Positions 1 to 8,025 of a stretch of DNA of 64,000 nucleotides are shown here, in pieces. Position 1 is the stretch's first letter. Every line of letters begins with the position of its first letter. The position numbers and the translations under genes are program-made. Location: the NCBI RefSeq assembly GCF_030817275.1, contig NZ_JAUSZD010000002.1:5332001-5396000 (forward strand), read 5' to 3'. Below the pieces are notes generated by a model. That model did not search any database. It was given only the letters and a program-made list of their open reading frames with translations, and had not been told where the DNA came from. The DNA comes from Paenibacillus sp. V4I7 (GTDB lineage: Bacteria; Bacillota; Bacilli; Paenibacillales; NBRC-103111).

Positions 1-751
1 AACAATAGTCATCGGTCCAGCTGCCGCTTGCCGAATAAATAACAAAAATTTGATCCTTATGCATCAATACCTGCGGACCTTCATTAATCGTAGGATTCCC
101 GACCAATTCCCAATCATAGGTGGGTCTTGAGATTTCTACTGGTTTTCCGCTAATCGTGTACGGATTACTCATCGGTGCAATGTACAAATGTTGACTTACA
201 TTCACCGTACCTTCCCAGCCGGACCAAATGAAATATAACGTTCCATCTTCTTTTTGCAGTGGTGTTCCATCGATTGCCCATCTGCCAGAAGTATCCATCA
301 TTCCCCTATCTATATATTTCCCTAGAGGATCATCTGTCTCCGATTCAAGCACGAACATCCGATGGTTCTCATTCTGACCGTCATCTGCTGCGTAGTAGAT
401 ATACCATTTTCCTTTATGATAATGTAACTCAGGTGCCCAAATGTTTGAAGTATTAGGTCCTGAAACAGGTGGAAACCAGACGTTTTTATATTCAGCATTT
501 GAAAGCCCTGTTAATGTTTGCGACTTCCATATCCGAATCGAGTTTCCCGTTGTATGCGTATAATAATAGGTCCCATCCTTCGAAGTGACCCATGGATCGG
601 CTCCGTTGTCCAGTATAGGATTCGTAAACGTTTTCGCTTCCTTTGCCCGTGATACCGTACTTTTGGTTTCCTTCACAGCTTCCTCTACAACCCCTTTCGA
701 ACATCCCGAAAATAGCAAAATACAACCTAATAAAGCAATCAATATGCGCAT
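1..751 (-). CDS. Glycoside hydrolase family 43 lipoprotein, C-terminus outside window
   Basis: The reading frame starts at ATG 751 behind AAAGGTGG and runs out of the window at base 1, so only about 250 N-terminal residues are seen. A lipobox (FSGC, Cys17) follows a short hydrophobic signal, so the protein should be anchored outside the membrane. Five-bladed propeller GH43 features are visible: Asp52 in GADPW (likely general base), WAPELHY near 104, the AIDGTP aspartate near 158 and NEGPQ near 223 (likely general acid). The family includes arabinanases, arabinofuranosidases and xylosidases; the exact substrate cannot be told from this part. It is the last gene of an operon with the sugar importer at 781-3915, so its products are probably imported by that system. 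Confidence 0.9.
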   Translation of the reverse strand, partial: MRILIALLGCILLFSGCSKGVVEEAVKETKSTVSRAKEAKTFTNPILDNGADPWVTSKDGTYYYTHTTGNSIRIWKSQTLTGLSNAEYKNVWFPPVSGPNTSNIWAPELHYHKGKWYIYYAADDGQNENHRMFVLESETDDPLGKYIDRGMMDTSGRWAIDGTPLQKEDGTLYFIWSGWEGTVNVSQHLYIAPMSNPYTISGKPVEISRPTYDWELVGNPTINEGPQVLMHKDQIFVIYSASGSWTDDYC

Positions 752-780
752 ATGAAAACCACCTTTGACAGCGTTCCTTT

Positions 781-1611
781 TTACTGTTTAACCCCTGTGG
801 CTGTAATGGATTGAATGAATTGCTTCTGACCAATCAAAAATATAATGAGTGTCGGGATCGTTGATAATGTGGCTAGAGCCATCAATTTACCATAGGAAGC
901 CGTAAAGCTGCCGGTTGCCATAACGGCAACTCCCGCCGTAAGTGTTCTCATTTCCAAGTCTGTAACCGTGAAGAACGGCCATACGTAATCATTGAAAACA
1001 TTCATAAATGTGAAAATAGCGAGCGTTGTAACAATTGAAACAGAAGAAGGCAGCAGTACGGACGTGAAAACGTACCATTTATTAGCCCCGTCGATTCTCG
1101 CAGCTTCAATAATTTCATGTGGAAAGGATTGGAAAAATTGAATTAACAAAAATACACCGAGAGCCCCACCGGAATACGGCAATATGAGTACATAATACGT
1201 ATTGATCAAATTCAAATTACTGAAACTCAAATATTGAGGCAGGAATGAAATAATCCCTGGAACCATTAATGAGCCTATGAATAAAGCAAACAATGTTTTT
1301 TTGAAAGGAATGTCCAGCTTAGTTAATGCATAAGCAGCCATGGTATCTAGCAATAGAACTAGGACTGTCGCGGCAAAGCCTACAAAGAATGAATTAAAAA
1401 TCCAGCGAAAGATCGGAACCTCAACATCTCCCCCCACAAAAATCGTATGGAAATTATCCCATGTAAATTTTTGAGGCAGCAAATGAAACACGGGCGCCAT
1501 CACTTCAGCATCTGTTTTAAATGAATTTGAAAACATCCATAGCATCGGAAGGATAAAAATGATACCTAGCAGCGAAGCCAACAGCACATAAAAAATCTTC
1601 GAAGGTTTCAT
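781..1611 (-). CDS. Sugar ABC transporter permease, MalG type
   Basis: 276-residue inner-membrane permease of the CUT1 family. About six hydrophobic segments are seen, and the cytoplasmic EAA loop (EAARIDGANKW, near residues 167-177) that contacts the ATPase is intact. The ATG has AGGAG nine bases upstream. It lies 6 bases after the partner permease, between that gene and the GH43 lipoprotein. With the solute-binding protein at 2587-3915 it forms an oligosaccharide importer, probably for arabinose- or xylose-containing oligomers released by the GH43 enzyme (inference from context). No ATPase is encoded nearby, so a shared MsmX-like ATPase must serve it. Confidence 0.93.
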   Translation of the reverse strand: MKPSKIFYVLLASLLGIIFILPMLWMFSNSFKTDAEVMAPVFHLLPQKFTWDNFHTIFVGGDVEVPIFRWIFNSFFVGFAATVLVLLLDTMAAYALTKLDIPFKKTLFALFIGSLMVPGIISFLPQYLSFSNLNLINTYYVLILPYSGGALGVFLLIQFFQSFPHEIIEAARIDGANKWYVFTSVLLPSSVSIVTTLAIFTFMNVFNDYVWPFFTVTDLEMRTLTAGVAVMATGSFTASYGKLMALATLSTIPTLIIFLIGQKQFIQSITATGVKQ

Positions 1612-1617
1612 CGTCCT

Positions 1618-2517
1618 CTACTCCTTTCTATTTGTGACTTTGAATTGAATAATAGAAACAATCATAATCATTAATCCCATTAAAATAGCCATGGCAGAAG
1701 CAGAACCAATTTCTCTGGCTGTGTAAGCCGTTTGCAGAATACCTATTAATAAAACCTTCGTCTCTTCAACCTTATCCCCCATCATTAAATTGGGCTGGGC
1801 GAAGACGTTATAGGAGGCAATGGTGGAAGTAATTAGTACAAAGATGATTACGGGTCTAATAAACGGGACTGTGATGCTTTTAAGTCTGTCCCAGCCATTG
1901 GCTCCATCTATTTTTGCTGCTTCATAAAGATCCTCAGGCACGCCATTCAGTGCATTTACAAAGATAATCATATTGAAGCCAATGGTCCACCAAAGCGTAG
2001 CAATAACTAATGCGAACCATACGAAGGGGCTATCCAGCAGCCATGGAACGGGGTCAAACTCACGAATTCCCAGCTTTGCTATAAACATATTGATAAATCC
2101 GCCGGTAACATCGAACATTCGCTTCCAAATCACGGCCATTACCGTTGCCGAAACCGCATAGGGAATAAAATAAATCGACCGAAAGAGTGACCGAAGTTTT
2201 GCGGGAAGTGCATTTAGCAGCAAAGCAAAGCCTAAGCCTACAATAACTAAAAATGGAACCGAAAAGACGACAAACTTCAAAGTCGCTTTCATCCCAATGA
2301 AGAAAAGGTCATTAGGTTGCGTACCCTTCGTAAAAATTTGCTTATAATTATCTAATCCAACAAACGGATGTACAGGATCCAGTAAATTATATTGCTTGAA
2401 ACTAATGATAAAGCCATAAATGATTGGAAAGAGCGTAAACGCTAAAAAGGCTAGAAAATACGGCAATATGAATAAGCTTGAAGTCAGCTTTGATTTCCAA
2501 TTTGATGTTGTTGACAA
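1618..2517 (-). CDS. Sugar ABC transporter permease, MalF type
   Basis: CUT1 permease with six predicted membrane segments and an EAA loop (EAAKIDGANGWDRL). A longer frame opens at GTG 2580 but has no ribosome-binding site. TTG 2517 has AGGAGG seven bases upstream, and the protein then begins with a short polar stretch before the first membrane segment, giving 299 residues; I therefore prefer TTG 2517. It heterodimerises with the permease encoded directly downstream. Substrate is inferred only from the GH43 gene in the same operon. Confidence 0.92.
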   Translation of the reverse strand: MSTTSNWKSKLTSSLFILPYFLAFLAFTLFPIIYGFIISFKQYNLLDPVHPFVGLDNYKQIFTKGTQPNDLFFIGMKATLKFVVFSVPFLVIVGLGFALLLNALPAKLRSLFRSIYFIPYAVSATVMAVIWKRMFDVTGGFINMFIAKLGIREFDPVPWLLDSPFVWFALVIATLWWTIGFNMIIFVNALNGVPEDLYEAAKIDGANGWDRLKSITVPFIRPVIIFVLITSTIASYNVFAQPNLMMGDKVEETKVLLIGILQTAYTAREIGSASAMAILMGLMIMIVSIIQFKVTNRKE

Positions 2518-2586
2518 CGGATTCCCTCCTATACTTAGAATTGAAGACGGGTAAAAGATACCCGTCTTCCTTCCTTTCACTATGAA

Positions 2587-3915
2587 TTACTTTTTCATCG
2601 CTTGTGTAGATTTGGCTGCTGCATCATCAAGCGCAGCTTTCGGATCCTTCTTACCTTGTAAAGCATTCGCTAATTCTGTCCAAATACTGTCGGAAATGGG
2701 ACCCCAATTTAATACTTTAGGTGCAAATTGAACATAATCAAAAGACTTAGCAACTTCTGTTTGTTGCTGTGTCATAGCTTTAAACGCCGCGCTGTCACGT
2801 ACGACTTTGGAAGCAACCGCTTGACCGGACTCTGCCCAATCAATCGAATTGGCAGATACGAATTTCAAGAAATCACCTGCACCTGCAAGAACATTGGCAT
2901 CTGTCGTTGTTTTAGGAATCACGAAGTTGTGTGATCCGCCGAAAACGGCTTGTTTAACGGTTCCTAATTGTGGAACGGGTGCAACACCATAGTTAATCTT
3001 GGCTTTATCGAAAGCATCCTTGGACCAAGGACCATTGAAGTGCATAGCGCTTTTCCCTTGTTGGAACAAGTTAAAGTCACCATCTTGCGCCACAGTAGGA
3101 GGGGAAACTTTCATCGTCGATAAGCTTCTCATAAATGTAACGGCTTCTACACCTGCTGGTGAGTTGTAAGCAATATTCCCTTTATCATCTAAAAAGTTTC
3201 CGCCATTTTGGAATAGGATGGTCGGGAACAAGAAATTTTGAATCCAGAAAGTTGGCATTGCCGCTCCCCAAACACCTTTGGAAGGATCGGTTAGCTTTTT
3301 CGCAGCATCTACAAATTCTTGACGATTAGTTGGAGGCGCAGTAATACCGGCAGCTTTGAACAAATCTTTATTGTAGTACATAATTAATGGATGAACGTCC
3401 AAAGGAATGCTGTACCATTTGCCATCTTTTGTTGAGTAATCTACGGTTGCAGCTGGGAAGTTGCTTTTTTCAACACCAACGGATTTTGCGACTTCGTCCA
3501 ATGGCTGCAGCAAATCTTTCGCAATATACGTAGGGGTTTGGTCAAGATGCATGATCGCTACATCAGGAACTCCTTTTTTCGTTGCGATCGCTGTATCAAG
3601 CAGCTTATAGTAATCTCCATTAGGTTGAATCGTCATTTTCACGGTATATTTTTCTTGTGATTTATTGTAATTGTCGACGATTTTTTTCATAAATGGACCA
3701 TCATTACCTGAGAATGGCGTCCAGAAGTTCACGGTCACTTTTTCCGCGCTTTTTGCAGGTTCAGGTGCTTTGGTTGCTGCCGCTGAAGCTGCTGGTGCTG
3801 GTGTTGCCGCAGCTGGAGACGAAGTCGCCGTTTTAGTTGAAGAACAACCTGATAGCACCATTGCCATGGATAGCCCAGCTAAACCAATCATTTGAAACCT
3901 TTTCATCTTAACCAT
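2587..3915 (-). CDS. Extracellular sugar-binding lipoprotein
   Basis: 442-residue solute-binding protein, first gene of the importer operon. It has a basic start, a hydrophobic signal and a lipobox (LSGC), then an Ala/Pro/Thr-rich linker before the binding domain (VNFWTPFSG onward), typical of Gram-positive family 1 binding proteins. The start ATG 3915 follows AGGGAG at nine bases. It captures an oligosaccharide at the cell surface and delivers it to the permeases at 781-2517. An A/P-rich linker of about 35 residues holds it away from the membrane. Exact ligand unknown. Confidence 0.93.
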   Translation of the reverse strand: MVKMKRFQMIGLAGLSMAMVLSGCSSTKTATSSPAAATPAPAASAAATKAPEPAKSAEKVTVNFWTPFSGNDGPFMKKIVDNYNKSQEKYTVKMTIQPNGDYYKLLDTAIATKKGVPDVAIMHLDQTPTYIAKDLLQPLDEVAKSVGVEKSNFPAATVDYSTKDGKWYSIPLDVHPLIMYYNKDLFKAAGITAPPTNRQEFVDAAKKLTDPSKGVWGAAMPTFWIQNFLFPTILFQNGGNFLDDKGNIAYNSPAGVEAVTFMRSLSTMKVSPPTVAQDGDFNLFQQGKSAMHFNGPWSKDAFDKAKINYGVAPVPQLGTVKQAVFGGSHNFVIPKTTTDANVLAGAGDFLKFVSANSIDWAESGQAVASKVVRDSAAFKAMTQQQTEVAKSFDYVQFAPKVLNWGPISDSIWTELANALQGKKDPKAALDDAAAKSTQAMKK

Positions 3916-4182
3916 GTATATAATCTCCCTTCAATTTGAACACACAATAATGGACTTGCTTCTCTGGCTTGATTTGTGTCAAAATTGTAGTGATGATTGA
4001 ATTTCGCAAGAATTCAGTCTCACTACCGATGAGCGATCAAAAGGAAAACCCACGCCAATGGAGCCTTTTATCGCTTTCTTTTCAACTCCCCCAACCTTTG
4101 AACACTCCAGTTATCCTTACATTCTCTTATATCTCATCACCTCTTCGTTCATTTGTTAACACAACCTAACTATAATGGCTTT

Positions 4183-4197
4183 GCGAAAGCGTTACCA
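4183..4197. promoter_or_regulatory. cre-like CcpA operator upstream of the GH43/importer operon
   Basis: GAAAGCGTTACCA fits 13 of 15 positions of the Bacillus cre consensus WTGNAANCGNWNNCA. It lies just upstream, on the minus strand, of a possible -10 (TATAGT at 4169-4174), about 270 bases before the binding-protein gene. Repression by CcpA in the presence of good sugars is inferred. The rest of the 416-base gap (3916-4331) holds this promoter region and the terminator at 4247-4299; no gene is seen. Confidence 0.5.
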
Positions 4198-4246
4198 TGA
4201 CGATATTCAAGGACCATTGGACATATTTTCAGGTAAGCAGCACATT

Positions 4247-4299
4247 TGAGAAAAGGAGCTGTCCCTTAGGTCTGGATGACCTTCGGGGCAGCTCCTTTA
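4247..4299 (-). terminator. Intrinsic terminator of the EF-G-binding protein gene
   Basis: GGAGCTGTCCC (4255-4265) pairs with GGGGCAGCTCC (4285-4295), with an inner AGGTC/GACCT stem. On the minus strand the stem is followed by TTTTCTC. It lies about 30 bases after the stop of the gene at 4332-4991. Confidence 0.8.
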
Positions 4300-4331
4300 T
4301 TGATTTCTTCTTCATATATACAACGCGGCAA

Positions 4332-4991
4332 TTACGGACCAATCAACACGCCCTGTATGAATTTCTCCAACACGGCAACATCGGTTATATTCTTGTTGCA
4401 AGCCTCGCTGTTCACACACAAGTAATTGCCGATTGCTCTGTAGTAATCAGGCGTAGCGCTTGCAGGCTTCCATTTGGTCACCGCCGTAAATAACGCAACT
4501 TCTTCATGCCGATTACACACAAAGCAAATGCCTTTCTTATTCGTAGGCGTATATTTCCCTTCTATTCCGACGAGCTTCCCGTTCAGATGATAAACGAGAA
4601 ACAATTTATTCGTCGCGATATCGGTCCAGCCGAGATACGTCACGTACCGATAGTCGATGGCCGTTAAATCGGGTACCTTTATTTTTTTTATTTTGGGAAA
4701 AAGCTTCTTCAGCTGATTTTCCGTCACGTGCGCAAATTCCGCCAAATAAGGCTCCAAGGAACGCAAATAGTGCTGAAACTCGCCTGCTGTTTGCAGCAGC
4801 GTTATATTCCCCAGTGCTTGCTTTTGCAGCCCATTCGCATCCGGAACCACCTCGTTAAGTTTGGCTTGCGCGTTATATCGCACCGACTCCACCACTTTCC
4901 GATCGGAAACGGAGTTACAGGTACTTTGCAGCAGATTGACCTGCTTCTTGATATCATTATACTGATGGTTTCTAATGAATGGTTGATTCAT
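4332..4991 (-). CDS. EF-G-binding protein, FusB/FusC family
   Basis: 219 residues, close to the usual length of FusB-type proteins. The N-terminal half is helical; the C-terminal half carries the family's treble-clef zinc finger: CFVCNRH near residues 157-163 and a CVNSEAC pair near 193-199. Known FusB proteins bind elongation factor G and free it from fusidic-acid-stalled ribosomes; chromosomal relatives are widespread in Bacillales and may act as translation factors or low-level resistance genes. The start ATG 4991 has AAGGGG ten bases upstream. A leader peptide ORF and several competing hairpins precede it (see 5005-5164), so induction by ribosome stalling is likely. Resistance itself is not proved by sequence. 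Confidence 0.88.
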   Translation of the reverse strand: MNQPFIRNHQYNDIKKQVNLLQSTCNSVSDRKVVESVRYNAQAKLNEVVPDANGLQKQALGNITLLQTAGEFQHYLRSLEPYLAEFAHVTENQLKKLFPKIKKIKVPDLTAIDYRYVTYLGWTDIATNKLFLVYHLNGKLVGIEGKYTPTNKKGICFVCNRHEEVALFTAVTKWKPASATPDYYRAIGNYLCVNSEACNKNITDVAVLEKFIQGVLIGP

Positions 4992-5004
4992 TGCTTTTCA
5001 GCCC

Positions 5005-5144
5005 CTTATTTTTGATAAAAATAAAATAAGTTGCAAAGCCCCATTATTAGAAACGATTTAAGCTTACTCGGGCGATCACGACTTCCAAATCACCCCATGC
5101 AAAGATCGCCCTAATGTAAGGCTTTGCATGAGTCGTTACTTATT
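5005..5144 (-). promoter_or_regulatory. Leader attenuator with mutually exclusive hairpins
   Basis: Two sets of pairings compete in the leader of the EF-G-binding gene. Set 1: 5122-5130 with 5096-5104 (CATGCAAAG/CTTTGCATG, 9 bp) extended by 5131-5136 with 5078-5083 (ACGACT/AGTCGT). Set 2: 5120-5127 with 5033-5040 (GCAAAGCC/GGCTTTGC), 5104-5111 with 5070-5077 (GGGCGATC/GATCGCCC) and 5138-5144 with 5025-5031 (AATAAGT/ACTTATT). A further AU-rich hairpin (5006-5013 with 5017-5024) touches the ribosome-binding site at 5002-5007. The sets share bases and cannot form together. This is the layout of leader-peptide attenuators of Gram-positive resistance genes; whether control is on translation or transcription is not settled, since set 2 is followed by a U-rich tract. 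Confidence 0.72.
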
Positions 5145-5164
5145 CCGGCAAATTGATTTGCCAT
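5111..5164 (-). CDS. 17-residue leader peptide upstream of the EF-G-binding protein
   Basis: ATG 5164 has a very strong ribosome-binding site (GGGAGG, 5173-5178) eight bases upstream and encodes MANQFAGISNDSCKALH followed by TAG. The last codons overlap the 5' arms of the competing hairpins at 5005-5144, so a ribosome moving over or stalled on this ORF must change the leader fold. I know of no homologue; the assignment rests on the start signal, position and structure. Confidence 0.7.
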   Translation of the reverse strand: MANQFAGISNDSCKALH

Positions 5165-5189
5165 ATTTACCGCCTCCCTTGTAAGAACT

Positions 5190-5219
5190 ATTATAATGTA
5201 GGTCCTTCATTAGCTGCAA
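5190..5219 (-). promoter_or_regulatory. SigA-type promoter of the leader/EF-G-binding gene
   Basis: A perfect -10 TATAAT (5190-5195) lies 18 bases from a partial -35 TTGCAG (5214-5219). Transcription would begin near 5183, leaving a leader of about 190 bases that contains the leader peptide. Confidence 0.65.
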
Positions 5220-5236
5220 GATATAACACTGACACT

Positions 5237-5971
5237 CTACATATACCCAAGCAAAGGCTCAGCCAACCGAAACTTATACACCTGATGAAACTTCTCCCTT
5301 AGCTTCGGTTCCAAATAATCATCCACGTAATGCATAAGAATCATCTTCATTTGAATGGATTCCGGCAGCGTCAGTAGTTCTTTGAGTGACGTATGCGACG
5401 GCAGCTGATCATCCTGCATATGACATTCGTGATAAATGGTTTGTACTTCATCGGCGATACTCCGAATGTAGTTTTCATCCAATCTAGTATCCCCGCTAAA
5501 GTAAAAGTACGGCTTGCACAGAAGACCGTAACTAAGCATGTCCGGCACATGCAACGTAGGGACAAGTTCGAATTTCACACCCGCAACCGTAAACACACTA
5601 TCCACACATTCAACGTCAAAATAGTCCTCAAACACGCGTTTTCCCCGCGTTGTCAACTCCAATCCGTGGCGCAAAATTTGCCATAAATCGTCTTTTAAAC
5701 CGGTAGGTACATAAAGCTTCGGCTTCATTCTGCCCGGATACACCCGGTGATACAAAGTGAGTTTCTGCAAGCCATTCACGTGATCCTCATGCAGATGAGT
5801 GATAAAAATATGCTCAATCTGATTGAGCTTCATTCCAAATTGATGCAGCCCAAGGTGATTAGACTCAGGGAAATCTATACATAAATTCGTATCTGCAAAG
5901 GTAAGAAGAGCACTATTATGCCCTTGCTCAATACTAAAACCGTCTCCACAACCCAGAAATGTTACTTTCAT
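5237..5971 (-). CDS. Metallo-beta-lactamase-fold hydrolase
   Basis: 244 residues with the fold's signature HLHEDH (near residues 59-64), preceded by a GCGDG start motif like that of ribonuclease Z relatives, and later FSGDTR and YHECHM segments that supply further metal ligands. The ATG follows GGAGG. Such proteins use two metal ions (usually zinc) to cleave phosphoester or other bonds; the substrate is not evident. It is shorter than tRNase Z and lacks an obvious exosite arm. The gene stands alone between the attenuator promoter and the divergent kinase gene. Confidence 0.82.
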   Translation of the reverse strand: MKVTFLGCGDGFSIEQGHNSALLTFADTNLCIDFPESNHLGLHQFGMKLNQIEHIFITHLHEDHVNGLQKLTLYHRVYPGRMKPKLYVPTGLKDDLWQILRHGLELTTRGKRVFEDYFDVECVDSVFTVAGVKFELVPTLHVPDMLSYGLLCKPYFYFSGDTRLDENYIRSIADEVQTIYHECHMQDDQLPSHTSLKELLTLPESIQMKMILMHYVDDYLEPKLREKFHQVYKFRLAEPLLGYM

Positions 5972-6051
5972 ATAACCTCCATTTTTCGTATGTGATTCAA
6001 TGTATTTTTATACTATGATAGTTGATAGATATGGCATATTAGGAGGATAAC

Positions 6052-7794
6052 ATGAACAAACTACATAAACCGAAGCCAAAAATTCACCTGCGCTCTTCCA
6101 TCTTTATCCTAATGATTTCCTTAATTATTGTACTACTTACGGATAGCGTATTCTACTATTATACGAAGAGAATGCTAACATCTGAGCTTGAAACCAAGCT
6201 GCAGCTTATCGCCGATAACGTCGCCATCTCGATTAAACATTCCAAAACGGGAGAGAAATATGTTGAAAACCTAATCGGTCAAAATCTGCGTACAGCCTCT
6301 TTAGCAGCACAATACCGACTCGATCCCGACATTGAGAAAGTAACTAATGAAGAGCTTATTGTTCTCAGTAAGGAGTTAATGGTCGATCATATTACGCTAA
6401 TGAAACGAAGCGGTGATGATATTATTGGCTATAAATCCTCTGAGCCAAAGGAAATTAACATGAGCACCAAATCCTGGTCCAGAGATTGGTTTCAAGCGTT
6501 CAATCAGCTTCTAGACACCAAAGCAACGAATGTACAAAGCGGTCAAGCGCTGCCTCATTATTGGTCAGGACCCATGAATACGTCCATTTCGAACCCTCAG
6601 TCTGTTGACAAATGGGGCTATTATTACGATGGTCGCACGAATTATATTCTCGATCCCTACGTGCATGATACGTTCTTCCGAGATTATCAACGGGAAACAG
6701 GTGTCGATGCTGTTATTAATGAAATGATTCATGGCTATACCAACCATGGCGTCAAAGAAATTGCCGTTTACAATCCCCCTTTCTTCCTGAAACAACAGGA
6801 ACAGAATATTAAGGAAGGCTATACCTGGTTCACAGATCGGGAAATATTGTTCGGATCCTATACGATGAAAGATAATCGGGATCAAGAAATGGTTCAAGAC
6901 GTCATGCAATCGAAGCAAACAAAGGAACTTATTACTAGGATCGACGGAAAAACTTATCTCAAAATGTTCATCCCGCTCCAATTTGATTCTCCAGTCGTTA
7001 TCGGTCTGACGGCCGATTATGAAACCGTACAAAAATCAATTCAACAACAGCAAGTGAACCTGCTCATTCTAATCGGATCAACTGCACTAATCGCATTCAT
7101 CCTAGTTATTCTAAGCATTCGCTTCATCAATCGGAATCGTGAAGCGACCGCGGAAAGTATCCAAGAAGTATACGTTGATCATATCGGCTCACTGTTCCGC
7201 TCCATGAAAGAGCAGCGCCATGATTTCAATAATCATGTGGCTACGATACATTCCCTCGTTCATTTGAAAGAATATACGGAATTAGATCGTTACACTACCG
7301 AGATTATTGGTGAAACGACCGCTTTGAATGACATTATTCAAATTAACGTGCCCGCATTATGCGCGATTGTACAATCTAAGGTTATACAAGCCGTTGAGCG
7401 CAAAATTACATTCATTCATGAAGTCGGTAATTTAAATCAGATCAACCTTGGAGCTGTCAAAGCGACAGATTTGGTTCGAATCATCAGCAATTTAATCGAT
7501 AACGCGTTTGATGCTGTTACTGTTTCCAAAAAGGCAGAGGATAAAGAAGTTCGTTTAATAGGCATTTTGGAAGGCAATGTGCTAACATTCAAGGTCATCA
7601 ATAACGGAGAACCGATCCCCAATGATCGTCTAGAAAGCATATTTGAGCCTGGCTTCTCTACGAAACAAGAATCCGGACTCCACGCCGGTTTAGGTTTGAG
7701 CATTGTCAAAAAACTAGTGGACAAATATGACGGAACCGTTCATGTCAGCAGCTCAGAAGCCGAAACCAGTTTTACAATTTCCATTGTTGTATAA
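6052..7794 (+). CDS. Membrane sensor histidine kinase, SpoOB/CitA-like, orphan
   Basis: 580 residues. A membrane segment at about 15-37 and another at 334-356 bracket a roughly 300-residue extracellular sensor domain. The phospho-acceptor helix has QRHDFNNH near 387-394, the SpoOB/DcuS/CitA form of the H-box. An ATPase domain follows: N-box NLIDNAFDA near 480, G1 region, and GLGLSIVKK near 546. AGGAGG stands five bases before the ATG. No response regulator is adjacent, so its partner must be elsewhere. The ligand is unknown; the family often senses small organic acids. The next gene downstream has its own promoter after this stop codon. Confidence 0.88.
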   Translation: MNKLHKPKPKIHLRSSIFILMISLIIVLLTDSVFYYYTKRMLTSELETKLQLIADNVAISIKHSKTGEKYVENLIGQNLRTASLAAQYRLDPDIEKVTNEELIVLSKELMVDHITLMKRSGDDIIGYKSSEPKEINMSTKSWSRDWFQAFNQLLDTKATNVQSGQALPHYWSGPMNTSISNPQSVDKWGYYYDGRTNYILDPYVHDTFFRDYQRETGVDAVINEMIHGYTNHGVKEIAVYNPPFFLKQQEQNIKEGYTWFTDREILFGSYTMKDNRDQEMVQDVMQSKQTKELITRIDGKTYLKMFIPLQFDSPVVIGLTADYETVQKSIQQQQVNLLILIGSTALIAFILVILSIRFINRNREATAESIQEVYVDHIGSLFRSMKEQRHDFNNHVATIHSLVHLKEYTELDRYTTEIIGETTALNDIIQINVPALCAIVQSKVIQAVERKITFIHEVGNLNQINLGAVKATDLVRIISNLIDNAFDAVTVSKKAEDKEVRLIGILEGNVLTFKVINNGEPIPNDRLESIFEPGFSTKQESGLHAGLGLSIVKKLVDKYDGTVHVSSSEAETSFTISIVV

Positions 7795-7802
7795 AGATGA
7801 TT

Positions 7803-7848
7803 ATACGAACATTATCTATTTGACATCATTTAATGTTCGTATTATGAT
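7803..7848 (+). promoter_or_regulatory. SigA promoter overlapped by PurBox-like inverted repeat
   Basis: TTGACA (7820-7825) and TATGAT (7843-7848) are 17 bases apart, a near-consensus promoter. ATACGAACATTA (7803-7814) and its exact complement TAATGTTCGTAT (7831-7842) flank the -35. Each arm holds the CGAAC core of the Bacillus PurR PurBox, and paired inverted PurBoxes with similar spacing are the known PurR target. Control by a PurR-type repressor is inferred. Confidence 0.68.
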
Positions 7849-7885
7849 AGTCAGGGCAGTAAGTAATAGCCACATACGTTTAAAT

Positions 7886-7991
7886 CGTTCGTATATCCTT
7901 GAGGATTGGCTTAAGGGTCTCTAGAGGGAGCCATAACTTCCTAGCTACGACGGGTACTTGCTTTCGCATACCCGTGTGGCTGGGTTTTTTT
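7886..7991 (+). ncRNA. Purine (guanine-type) riboswitch with terminator
   Basis: The aptamer has P1 (CGTTCGT 7886-7892 with ACGACG 7947-7952), P2 (CCTTGAG 7897-7903 with CTTAAGG 7910-7916), the J2/3 core GTCTCTAG, P3 (AGGGAG with CTTCCT) and J3/1 AGCT, where the C at the ligand-pairing position points to guanine. Loops have the GG and CC needed for the loop-loop contact but are one base shorter than in xpt. The expression platform is a terminator: CCTAGCTAC (7940-7948) pairs with GTGGCTGGG (7976-7984), then seven T. The terminator stem consumes P3 and P1 bases, so ligand-free and ligand-bound folds exclude each other in a way that needs modelling to assign ON or OFF; the family norm is OFF with guanine. 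Confidence 0.85.
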
Positions 7992-8025
7992 GTGTCCAAA
8001 ATTGAATGATCCAGAGGAGATTGCA

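Noticed and set aside
492-833. Minus-strand frame of 113 codons
   Set aside because: It overlaps the GH43 start and the permease end in another frame and resembles no family; the GH43 frame has lipobox and catalytic motifs.
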